In this document: positions 1 through 6,735 of the stretch, in pieces
Layout of the letters: the number at the start of each line of letters is the position of its first letter
How positions within the stretch are numbered: position 1 is the first letter of the stretch
Assembly (NCBI GenBank): GCA_004295885.1
Contig: SEDG01000131.1
Location: 1-6,735, forward strand
Reading direction: 5' to 3'
From: Pedobacter sp.
GTDB lineage: Bacteria; Bacteroidota; Bacteroidia; Sphingobacteriales; Sphingobacteriaceae
DNA: 6,735 nucleotides
The notes under the pieces: model-generated
Databases searched by the model: none
What the model saw: the letters and a program-made list of their open reading frames with translations, nothing else
What the model was told of the DNA's origin: nothing
Program-made: the position numbers and the translations under genes

Positions 1-2763
1 ATCCTTTCGCCTAACACGAAAGAGCCTAACATCCAGTTTCGAATGAGTGTAAGAGCAGGTAGCAACACCGACCCAAAAAATGCTACTGGTTTAGCGCATT
101 ATTTAGAGCATCTTTTGTTTAAGGGAACTGATAAATTCGGAACCGCTAATTGGGCAAAAGAAAAACCACTTTTAGATAAAATTGATGCTCTTTATGAGAA
201 GTACAACAAAACCACAGACCCAGCACAACGTAAAGAAATCTACAAGGAAATAGATAAAACTTCTGGAGAAGCATCTAATTTCTCAATTGCTAATGAGTAC
301 GATAAAATGATTGCTGGTATTGGTGGTAATTCATCAAATGCGCACACTTGGTACGAAGAAACTGTTTATAACGAAGATTTTCCATCTAACTCGGTTGATA
401 AATTTTTAGCGTTACAAGGCGAGCGTTTCCGCAAACCTATCTTCCGTATTTTCCATACAGAATTGGAAGCCGTTTATGAAGAGAAAAACCGTGGTTTAGA
501 TAGCGACCCAAATAAATTGGACGAGGCCATGATGGAATTATTGTTCCCTACACATAATTATGGTCAGCAAACTACAATTGGAACTATTGAACACTTAAAA
601 AACCCATCATTGGTTGAAATAAGAAATTATTACAACAAATACTACGTTCCGAATAACATGGCGGCAATTTTCACTGGAGATTTTAATCCAGATGAGATGA
701 TTAAAAAGATTGAGAAAACTTTTAGTTACATGGTTGCCAAACCAATTACACTTTACAATCCTGCACCAGAAAAACCTCTAACTAAAATCCAACAAGTTGA
801 TGTTTATGGTCCTGCAGCAGAAATGGTAGAAATTTATTACCGTGGCTATCCAGAAAATTCTTCGCAAAGCGTAATGTTGAATATCATCGAAAAGATTTTA
901 TTAAATGGAAAAGCGGGTTTAGTAGACATTAACCTTAACAAACAACAAAAAACGTTAAGAGCTGGCGCTAATTATCAGCAAATGAAAGACTATGGCGTAT
1001 TTAGTTTAAGTACACAACCAAGGGCTGGACAAAGCCTAGAAGAAGCATCTAAATTATTATTAGAGCAAATTGATTTATTGAAAAAAGGTCAGTTTGATGA
1101 AGGGCTTCTTAAAGCAATTGTTGCCAACAGAAAACTAAGTTTCTTACAAGCTTTTGATAGCAATAACAATAGAGCAGAAAGCCTTTCTACTAGTTTCGTA
1201 TTAAATAGGGGAACAAAATGGGATAAAGACTTAAGCGAAGTTGATGAATCTTCGAAAATTACAAAGGCTCAATTAGTTGCTTTTGCTAATACATTTTTCA
1301 AAGACAATTATGTAATCGGTTCTAAACACAAAGGCGTAGATAAAAACACTATTAAAGTAGAAAAACCCGCTATTACACCAATTAATGCCAATGGAAATTT
1401 AACTTCTCCATTTGTAAAAAGCATTATCGACGCTCCAGTTAAACCTATTGCACCTAAATTTTTAGACTATAAAAAAGACATCGTTTTCGGTAAAGTTGGC
1501 TTAGCTGAAGTATTAACAACCAAAAATAGCGAGAACTCTATTTTTAGAATGAGTTACAGGGTTAATATCGGCGCAAATAATTACAAATTGTTGCCTTATG
1601 CATCAACTTACTTAACATTTTTAGGCACTGATAAATATAGTGCAGAAGAATTAAGTAAGGCATTTTATGACATCGCTTGTAGTTATAGCGTAAATGTTGG
1701 TACAGAAGTTACCACCATTAGCATCAGCGGTTTACAAGAAAACTTCGATAAAGCAGTTAACCTAGTTGAGCATATTTTAGCTAACGCAAAAGCTGATGAA
1801 AAAGCTTTAGAAAACTTAAAAGGAACCATCTTAAAAAGCCGTGAGAATAACAAGTTAAACAAAGCCCAAATCATGAACGGCTTAACTTCTTATGCACAAT
1901 ACGGTAGCGTTAATCCTTTTAATAACGTATTAACTAACGATGAGGTTAAGAATATGAAGTCTGCAGATTTAATATCTCTAATCCACAACTTAACCAACTA
2001 CGAGCACGTGGTTACTTATTACGGACCTAAGGATTTAGCTAACTTTAGTGCAGACCTTAAAAAGGTTCATTTAATGCCAAAAGAATTTACTCCTGCTGCG
2101 CCAGCAAAGGTGTATACTTACACAACTCAAGCTGCTAACCAAGTTTATTTTGCGAATTACGAAATGGTACAGTCTGAGATTAGATGGTTACGTAATACTG
2201 GTTTATACAATAAAACAGATGCAGCAAACATCGAAGTATTCAACAGTTATTTTGGTGGTGGAATGGGCTCAATCGTATTCCAAACCATTAGAGAATCTAA
2301 AGCTTTGGCTTACTCTACTTTTGCGCAATATGTTTCTCCAGACAAGGCAGATAAACAATACAGCATGATTGCTTATGTGGGTAGCCAAGCCGATAAAATG
2401 ACTGATGCAGTTAATGGAATGAACGAACTATTGAATGTTTTACCACAAAGCGATAAATCTTTTGATAACGCAAAATCTAACGTAATTAACAACATAGAAA
2501 CCACTAGAATAACTAAAGACGGTGTTTTCTTTCAGTATTTTGCAGATAAAAAATTAGGTTACGATTACGATTCTAGAATGGATTTATACAAAGAATTGAA
2601 ACCAATTACCTTTGCAAACATCAAAGATTTCCATACTCAAAAAGTAGCTAACAAACCATATACTTACCTAATTGTAGCTTCAGATAAAAAAGTAAAAATG
2701 GAAGACATGCAGAAATTTGGTGCGGTAACAACTTTAACTTTAGAGCAATTATTTGGATATTAA
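1..2763 (+). CDS. M16 family zinc metallopeptidase (insulinase/pitrilysin-like), 5'-truncated by the window edge
   Basis: The reading frame is open from base 1, so the true start lies to the left and the ATG at 43 is internal: the 14 codons before it (ILSPNTKEPNIQFR) already fit the first strand of the M16 fold. 920 residues are visible; full-length relatives are somewhat longer, so the missing part is probably a signal peptide plus a short lead. Counting from base 1, the inverted zinc motif HYLEH is at residues 33-37 (bases 97-111). The third zinc ligand is probably E161 in the ELEAVYEE stretch, by analogy with insulysin. The second, non-catalytic half has the GGGMGS...R-x6-Y pattern (R764, Y771, bases 2290-2313), matching the Arg/Tyr pair that holds substrate in insulysin. 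Both halves are therefore present and the catalytic set looks intact. The protein should be a clamshell-type protease degrading peptides; a periplasmic or envelope location is inferred from related proteins. A terminator follows directly. Substrate unknown. Confidence 0.93.
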   Translation: MLSPNTKEPNIQFRMSVRAGSNTDPKNATGLAHYLEHLLFKGTDKFGTANWAKEKPLLDKIDALYEKYNKTTDPAQRKEIYKEIDKTSGEASNFSIANEYDKMIAGIGGNSSNAHTWYEETVYNEDFPSNSVDKFLALQGERFRKPIFRIFHTELEAVYEEKNRGLDSDPNKLDEAMMELLFPTHNYGQQTTIGTIEHLKNPSLVEIRNYYNKYYVPNNMAAIFTGDFNPDEMIKKIEKTFSYMVAKPITLYNPAPEKPLTKIQQVDVYGPAAEMVEIYYRGYPENSSQSVMLNIIEKILLNGKAGLVDINLNKQQKTLRAGANYQQMKDYGVFSLSTQPRAGQSLEEASKLLLEQIDLLKKGQFDEGLLKAIVANRKLSFLQAFDSNNNRAESLSTSFVLNRGTKWDKDLSEVDESSKITKAQLVAFANTFFKDNYVIGSKHKGVDKNTIKVEKPAITPINANGNLTSPFVKSIIDAPVKPIAPKFLDYKKDIVFGKVGLAEVLTTKNSENSIFRMSYRVNIGANNYKLLPYASTYLTFLGTDKYSAEELSKAFYDIACSYSVNVGTEVTTISISGLQENFDKAVNLVEHILANAKADEKALENLKGTILKSRENNKLNKAQIMNGLTSYAQYGSVNPFNNVLTNDEVKNMKSADLISLIHNLTNYEHVVTYYGPKDLANFSADLKKVHLMPKEFTPAAPAKVYTYTTQAANQVYFANYEMVQSEIRWLRNTGLYNKTDAANIEVFNSYFGGGMGSIVFQTIRESKALAYSTFAQYVSPDKADKQYSMIAYVGSQADKMTDAVNGMNELLNVLPQSDKSFDNAKSNVINNIETTRITKDGVFFQYFADKKLGYDYDSRMDLYKELKPITFANIKDFHTQKVANKPYTYLIVASDKKVKMEDMQKFGAVTTLTLEQLFGY

Positions 2764-2795
2764 ACTTCTTAAAAGGAAGGACTTCAATACAATTC

Positions 2796-2826
2796 AAGCG
2801 GTTTCAGAAATGGAGCCGCTTTTTTT
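2796..2826 (+). terminator. Intrinsic terminator of the M16 peptidase gene
   Basis: A 10-bp stem pairs 2796-2805 (AAGCGGTTTC) with 2812-2821 (GGAGCCGCTT region), including two G-T wobbles, around the six-base loop AGAAAT. It runs straight into six T residues at 2821-2826. It begins 33 bases after the TAA at 2761-2763, the expected place for a rho-independent terminator. It separates the peptidase transcript from the downstream gene. Confidence 0.85.
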
Positions 2827-2840
2827 GTAAAGCAATGTTG

Positions 2841-2867
2841 GTGGGAAATGGCTTAGTTCTGTCCCAC
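2841..2867. repeat. Short inverted repeat in the intergenic gap
   Basis: GTGGGA at 2841-2846 is perfectly complementary to TCCCAC at 2862-2867, with a 15-base spacer. No T-run follows, so it is not a terminator. It is the left part of a patch richer in G and C than the surrounding AT-rich DNA and adjoins the stronger palindrome at 2885-2905. It may be part of one compound repeat element. Confidence 0.5.
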
Positions 2868-2919
2868 TGTTCGCTTTACTTCGTGGTTGGCCGAAGGGGC
2901 CAACCCCTACGTGTTCGCT
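2868..2919. repeat. Direct repeat TGTTCGCT flanking the palindrome
   Basis: The octamer TGTTCGCT occurs at 2868-2875 and again at 2912-2919 in the same orientation, bracketing the 2885-2905 hairpin. The arrangement resembles the edges of a small inserted element, though eight bases are longer or shorter than many target duplications and chance cannot be excluded. No transposase gene is present. Confidence 0.4.
2885..2905. repeat. Perfect 8-bp palindrome (REP-like hairpin)
   Basis: GGTTGGCC at 2885-2892 pairs exactly with GGCCAACC at 2898-2905 around the five-base loop GAAGG. The stem is unusually GC-rich for this DNA and has no following T-run, so termination is unlikely. Short GC-rich palindromes between genes in AT-rich Bacteroidota genomes are often dispersed repeats. 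This copy lies between a terminator and the next gene, a typical location for such elements. Multiplicity cannot be seen from one window. Confidence 0.55.
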
Positions 2920-3039
2920 ACCATTGGGTTTATTTTACTAAAGCTTGTGCATCCAACGACCATATACATAGCGTCAAAAACCATTCAATAAGCTAAAGTT
3001 CTCATTTGATAATTCAACTTCAACAATTAACTTTATGAA

Positions 3040-5430
3040 ATGCGCTTGCTAATTTTTTTAACCCTTTTTTGCTTAGGCTTTAAGCCTGTTTTTGCGCAAA
3101 ACACCATAGCCGAAAAGATGAATTGGTTAGCGAAGGCAAAATCCACCAGCAATTTTTTTGTTCATTTCGACAAAAACGTTTACACCAATAATGAGATTGC
3201 TTACTTCACAGGATATTTAATCAGAGAAGGTGCAACAAAGGTTAGCAATCACCAGATAATGTCAGTTTGTTTAATTAGAGATTTAGATAGCGCTATTATC
3301 GTTCAAGATAAGTTTGTAATGGGTAAAGGTTTGTCCTTTGGCAGCATCACCCTGCCAGACTCTATTCTTACAGGTAATTATCATTTTATTGCTTACACAG
3401 ACCAGCTGATAAATGGCTTGCCAAGCGCTATTTTTAATCAAGCAATTACCATTAAAACCAATATTGACCCAGCTTTTAAAGCCTCCTTAAAAGTTTTGGA
3501 TGGAACAAAGGAAAACAGCCAGAATCATCAAGTTTTATTGGCTGTAACAACTAAAGACAATCGTTTTTTGCCAAAGCCAACTCAAATCACTTATAGATTT
3601 GGTAATCTATCAAAAAAGACAAAAACAGACCCATCTGGTCAATTACTCATCAGTTTACCCGAACAATCTAATTTAACTGACCCAAATTTATACGTTAAAC
3701 TGAAAAACGATAGAGACAGCAGCTATCTTAATTTGACGCTACCGTTAAAACAGAATAAGGCTACTGTAAAATTTTATCCGGAAGGTGGCAATCTCGTATC
3801 GGGGCTATCATCAAATGTAGGCTGGGAAGTTAAAGACCAGCAAAAAATGCCAGTAGCAGTTAAGGCATTTTTATATGAAAATAACGAAGTGATAGATACA
3901 GTAGAAACAAGCAGTTATGGCATTGGTAAATTTCCATTACTCCCAAAAAGAGAATCAACGTATAGTATTGAGCTAATTCATTCTGGTCTTAAGGATAGTA
4001 TTTATTATTTACCAAAGGCGATAGAAAAAGGTTTTGTGCTTAATTTGAAAAGTGCAATTGTAAAAGACACTTTATCATTGTCTATCAAAAGCACAGGAAC
4101 AAGAAATTTAAATTTCCTCCTACATAACTTTCAAAAAGTATTTTCAAGCATCCCATTTGATATGGAAACAAATAAAAGGATGATAAAAATACCACTTGAT
4201 GAAGTACCAAAAGGATTGGTGACACTTACCGTTTTAGACAGCTTGAATAGGCCGCTTGCCGAACGCATATTTTTTGCGCATTACGATAATAGAGAAAAAA
4301 TATTAACTAGTACAGACAAACAAACTTACAATCAACGTGAAAAAGTAAATCTAAAGCTGAAACTAAGTTTAGATACCGTTAGTCTTGTCTCTATTGCTTG
4401 TATTCAAGACAATAGATTAGAAACAAAAAAGATTAACGACATAGAAAGTTTTACTTATTTAACAAGTGAATTAAATGCACTACCTATCGTTTTAAAAGGA
4501 ACTCCCTATAAGGATGTTAATTATCTAGAACAAGTTTTACTGGTAAAAGGCTGGAGAAAATATACTTGGCAGGATTTACAGGCGGTAACTGCTAACGATA
4601 CTATCGCTAAAAAAGATAGTTTACAAATGTTGGGTTTAATCACAAAATCTAAAAAACAAATAGTAAAGCCTGTTGCTATCGGCGCATTTGGCGATAATAA
4701 AATTCGATTAATAAATACTTCTGATAAAGGCAATTTCAATTTTAATGTTGATGACTTCATTTTAGAGCAAGGCAAGAGAAGCTTCCTTTTTATAAACGAC
4801 AAAAATAAATTCGATTATAAAATTCAAATCAACGATCAATTTCTAACAATGGATGAAAAGCTTAGCAAGTCACTAATTTTCGAGAACCCAGCGCTTCCAT
4901 CTACTATTGTTAATAATGCCGAACTCGTATTAAAAGGAAATGAAAAGGCGATTCGATTAAAAGAAGTAGTCATAAAAAGCAGAAAAGATAGCGGTATAAG
5001 TTACAGAGGAGCATCAGGCTATAATGCCTGTGGAGATTATGTATGTCGTTATAACATTTTAAACTGTCGCAATCATCCCGGCGACCCAGATAATACACAG
5101 CCAGTTGCAGGCAGGTCGTATATGACAAATGGTATCTCAACAGTATATCAAGAATGTAGGGTTGGTTTAGGGGCGGATGAAAATATCTTAAAATTTAACG
5201 GGATTCACCAACCTAAAGAATTTTACTTTAGCGATTATAAAGACCCGCAAGAACCTGCTTTTTTCTCTACCATCTATTGGAATTATGGAATGGTGTTAAG
5301 TAATAAAAAAGAAACCGAACTTAGCTTCTATACCAGCGATATCACTGGTAAATTTAAAATCATAATTCAAGGTGTTACGAATAGAGGTGTTGTTTATTCT
5401 GAAAATTTTTTCGAGGTAAAAGCAAAGTAA
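3040..5430 (+). CDS. Secreted macroglobulin-domain (MG2-like) protein with a C-terminal four-cysteine module; no TonB plug
   Basis: 796 residues. A signal peptide spans 1-20 (basic start, hydrophobic core, cleavage at VFA/Q), so the protein is exported; this also fixes the start at 3040. There is no lipobox cysteine after the core. Residues about 38-138 form an MG2-like domain with the FVHFDKNVY signature (40-48). A further beta domain begins near FYPEGG (245-250), and another DK..Y motif lies at 426-430. LLVKGWRKYTW (500-510) matches a hallmark of Bacteroidota MG2/TonB-plug proteins. Residues about 528-610 resemble a carboxypeptidase-regulatory-like beta sandwich, and LKEVVIKS (640-647) resembles the linker before a plug. 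A plug domain does not follow: instead there is a segment with C664, C669, C676, H679 and C706, then a terminal beta domain (about 735-794). The exact role is unknown; a periplasmic or surface structural or binding function is inferred. The gene stands alone and its stop converges on the GH130 gene. Confidence 0.88.
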   Translation: MRLLIFLTLFCLGFKPVFAQNTIAEKMNWLAKAKSTSNFFVHFDKNVYTNNEIAYFTGYLIREGATKVSNHQIMSVCLIRDLDSAIIVQDKFVMGKGLSFGSITLPDSILTGNYHFIAYTDQLINGLPSAIFNQAITIKTNIDPAFKASLKVLDGTKENSQNHQVLLAVTTKDNRFLPKPTQITYRFGNLSKKTKTDPSGQLLISLPEQSNLTDPNLYVKLKNDRDSSYLNLTLPLKQNKATVKFYPEGGNLVSGLSSNVGWEVKDQQKMPVAVKAFLYENNEVIDTVETSSYGIGKFPLLPKRESTYSIELIHSGLKDSIYYLPKAIEKGFVLNLKSAIVKDTLSLSIKSTGTRNLNFLLHNFQKVFSSIPFDMETNKRMIKIPLDEVPKGLVTLTVLDSLNRPLAERIFFAHYDNREKILTSTDKQTYNQREKVNLKLKLSLDTVSLVSIACIQDNRLETKKINDIESFTYLTSELNALPIVLKGTPYKDVNYLEQVLLVKGWRKYTWQDLQAVTANDTIAKKDSLQMLGLITKSKKQIVKPVAIGAFGDNKIRLINTSDKGNFNFNVDDFILEQGKRSFLFINDKNKFDYKIQINDQFLTMDEKLSKSLIFENPALPSTIVNNAELVLKGNEKAIRLKEVVIKSRKDSGISYRGASGYNACGDYVCRYNILNCRNHPGDPDNTQPVAGRSYMTNGISTVYQECRVGLGADENILKFNGIHQPKEFYFSDYKDPQEPAFFSTIYWNYGMVLSNKKETELSFYTSDITGKFKIIIQGVTNRGVVYSENFFEVKAK

Positions 5431-5433
5431 GGT

Positions 5434-6480
5434 CTAGCTATAAATCAATAATGATAATATTTCATTAATGGAAAATGTAGCACCACACACGTATTCATCG
5501 GCAGCGCCGTAATAAATTGTCAGCTCATCGCCCCTAACAATATGGCCATTTGTAAAAACAACTTGCCCAAAAAAGCCTTCCAATTCATATAGTTGCAGGG
5601 GTTGCATAATAGGGTCGTCGGTTTGCGCTATAACTTGGGTAGGATTATCTAAATCTAATAAAAATGCACCCAAGCAATATTGATGCTCGGCATTTGCACC
5701 ATGATAAATTGCCAACCAACCTTTTTCAGTTTTAATTGGTGCGGCACCTGCACCAACTCTTTTACTGTCCCATTTTTGTTGGCGTGTTTTAATAATACAT
5801 TTGTGTTTACCCCAATGTATGCCATCGGGCGATTGAGCTATCCATATAAAATTACCTCCTAAATCTACACTACTCGGTCTATGAAAAGCATAAAATTTGC
5901 CATTAATTTTCTCTTCAAAAATGGCGCAATCTTTATTATGAGGAGGGAAAATCATCCCATACTTCTCAAATTTTCTCCAATCTTTAGTTGTTCGCAGACC
6001 AACGCCAACTCCGTGAGCAGATACTGAAGTAAAGGTTAAATAGTAAGTCCCATCTATTAAGGAAACTCGGCAATCCTCCACCCCAAAAGTTTCATCTTCA
6101 CCTTCACCCTGCAATAAAGGATATCCTTCTGGTTCATAAAAGCTAACCCCATCGTCACTACAAACCAATCGTAAATGAGAAAGCGTGGTCAAATAATCAC
6201 TGCCTTTATAAGTAATAATTCGAGGGTCCTTGGCAATCAAATACGGGTCATCTATTTCAATCTCCATAATCTCTATTCCGCTTGGCTTTAATATCGGAAA
6301 AGAGATAATACCTGGCTTTTGTAAAGGCCTTTCCGCAACTCTAATTAAAAGCCATATTTTATTTTGAAAAGTAAAAACACCTGGATTGAGCAAACAAGCA
6401 ATTTCCAGACCTTCTCTACTTGGTTTTAAATCTATAGGAGAAAGCAAAGGGTTTTGCGTAAAGCGATTAGCGATATCCAT
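5434..6480 (-). CDS. GH130 family glycosidase (beta-mannoside phosphorylase or beta-mannosidase)
   Basis: 348 residues, no signal peptide, so probably cytoplasmic. The five-bladed beta-propeller family GH130 is recognised from ordered motifs: LLIRVAERP (R47), FGVEDCR with the likely catalytic acid D136, NKDCAIFEEKINGKFYAFHRP (K183, R201), GAGAAPI...GWLAIYHG (H260) and YYGAADE near the C-terminus. In characterised phosphorylases basic residues at about the K183, R201 and H260 positions bind phosphate, which favours phosphorolysis of a beta-mannoside to mannose-1-phosphate. Hydrolytic GH130 enzymes also exist in Bacteroidota, so the reaction and the linkage (beta-1,2 or beta-1,4) are left open. 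The usual EDPR motif reads EDCR here. I chose the ATG at 6480 over an in-frame TTG at 6498 because TTG starts are rare in this phylum and the propeller homology begins after MDIANRF. The upstream terminator lies only about 20 bases away. No SusC/SusD genes are visible nearby. Confidence 0.88.
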   Translation of the reverse strand: MDIANRFTQNPLLSPIDLKPSREGLEIACLLNPGVFTFQNKIWLLIRVAERPLQKPGIISFPILKPSGIEIMEIEIDDPYLIAKDPRIITYKGSDYLTTLSHLRLVCSDDGVSFYEPEGYPLLQGEGEDETFGVEDCRVSLIDGTYYLTFTSVSAHGVGVGLRTTKDWRKFEKYGMIFPPHNKDCAIFEEKINGKFYAFHRPSSVDLGGNFIWIAQSPDGIHWGKHKCIIKTRQQKWDSKRVGAGAAPIKTEKGWLAIYHGANAEHQYCLGAFLLDLDNPTQVIAQTDDPIMQPLQLYELEGFFGQVVFTNGHIVRGDELTIYYGAADEYVCGATFSINEILSLLIYS

Positions 6481-6499
6481 AGGTGATTTTTTAATCAAA

Positions 6500-6530
6500 T
6501 AAAAAGCGACTACTAATAGCAGTCGCTTTG
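6500..6530 (-). terminator. Intrinsic terminator of the csbD-like gene
   Basis: AAAGCGACT at 6503-6511 pairs perfectly with AGTCGCTTT at 6521-6529. Past one A/C mismatch, two more pairs close a small loop. Read on the minus strand, the stem ends in TTTTT (6505-6501), making a good rho-independent terminator 18 bases after the CsbD stop codon. The plus strand also has a T-rich tail (6527-6536), so the site could work both ways, but no plus-strand gene feeds into it. Confidence 0.85.
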
Positions 6531-6547
6531 TTTTTATATTACTTGGC

Positions 6548-6733
6548 TTAAAGTGAATTAATCCATTTTACTAATTCATCTCTTCCTTTTCCGGTTTTCT
6601 GCTGAAGTTTCCCTAACAGTTCATCGTCCTGACCTTCTTCATGTTTTAAATCATCGTCTGTTAATTCTGCATAAGCTTGTTTAACTTTTCCTTTGATTTC
6701 ATTCCACTTTCCTTTTAATTCTAACTTATCCAT
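6548..6733 (-). CDS. CsbD family stress-response protein
   Basis: A complete 61-residue protein of the usual CsbD length. It opens with MDKLELKGKWNEIKGKVKQ, the family signature of a short amphipathic helix, continues with the acidic LTDDDL turn, and ends with a second helix (GKLQQKTGKGRDELVKWI) in which the KTG element and the terminal tryptophan are typical. It is highly charged and has no signal peptide or membrane segment, so it should be a small soluble cytoplasmic protein. Relatives include B. subtilis CsbD, controlled by the general stress sigma factor, and E. coli YjbJ, an abundant stress-induced protein; the molecular function is unsettled. The ATG is two bases from the window edge, so promoter and ribosome site cannot be seen. 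It has its own terminator and is probably transcribed as a single gene. Confidence 0.9.
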   Translation of the reverse strand: MDKLELKGKWNEIKGKVKQAYAELTDDDLKHEEGQDDELLGKLQQKTGKGRDELVKWINSL

Positions 6734-6735
6734 GG

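Noticed and set aside
43..45. ATG at 43 as the start of the M16 peptidase
   Set aside because: The frame stays open to base 1 and the preceding codons encode conserved M16 sequence, so this methionine is internal and the gene is cut by the window edge.
3035..3052. Five-codon open frame (MKCAC) overlapping the macroglobulin start
   Set aside because: It is out of frame, very short and has no attenuator-like structure around it; probably chance.
4521..4802. Antisense open frame of 93 codons within the macroglobulin gene
   Set aside because: It has no recognisable domain and lies fully opposite a well-supported coding sequence. The same applies to shorter frames at 1683-1874, 2150-2368 and 5680-5862.
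4960..5160. A TonB-dependent receptor plug domain in the macroglobulin protein
   Set aside because: The linker resembles the one that precedes a plug, but the region is too short, is cysteine-rich and lacks the expected plug pattern of a DG turn and a glycine-rich end.
5449..5467. Inverted repeat TAATGA/TCATTA just past the convergent stop codons
   Set aside because: It is a six-pair, nearly all-AT stem with no following T-run on either strand, and lies inside the GH130 coding region. Not credible as a terminator.
6481..6498. TTG at 6498 as the start of the GH130 gene
   Set aside because: It adds only MIKKSP, which fits nothing in the family, and lies right against the upstream terminator tail. 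The ATG at 6480 is preferred, though the TTG is not strictly excluded.

Overview
The window looks like AT-rich chromosomal DNA from a Bacteroidota bacterium, most likely a Sphingobacteriaceae member such as a Pedobacter or Mucilaginibacter relative. The assignment rests on protein style: a large two-half M16 peptidase, a macroglobulin-repeat secreted protein of a type abundant in this phylum, a GH130 enzyme and a small CsbD protein. It also fits the lack of clear Shine-Dalgarno sequences at visible starts. The genus is inferred from remembered family resemblance, not from a marker gene.

Layout, left to right. (1) Bases 1-2763, plus strand: an M16 zinc metallopeptidase missing only its N-terminus at the left edge, followed by a strong intrinsic terminator. 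(2) Bases 2764-3039: an intergenic gap with the terminator and then a comparatively GC-rich patch of inverted and direct repeats that resembles a dispersed palindromic element. (3) Bases 3040-5430, plus strand: a secreted 796-residue protein built of macroglobulin-like beta domains. It has the frame of the Bacteroidota MG2/TonB-plug proteins but carries a compact four-cysteine segment where a plug domain is usually found. (4) Bases 5434-6480, minus strand: a GH130 mannoside phosphorylase or hydrolase, converging on gene 3 with only 3 bases between the stop codons. (5) Bases 6548-6733, minus strand: a complete CsbD-family stress protein, separated from the GH130 gene by a clear hairpin terminator.

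The genes do not form one obvious pathway. The two plus-strand genes encode envelope or exported proteins (the export of the peptidase is inferred, since its N-terminus is missing). The two minus-strand genes encode proteins without signal peptides, presumably cytoplasmic. No SusC/SusD pair, regulator, mobile-element gene, CRISPR array, tRNA or rRNA is visible. I found no convincing new multi-gene system. The points most worth a second look are the cysteine module in gene 3, the intergenic palindromes, and how the GH130 gene is transcribed when a terminator sits almost on its start codon.
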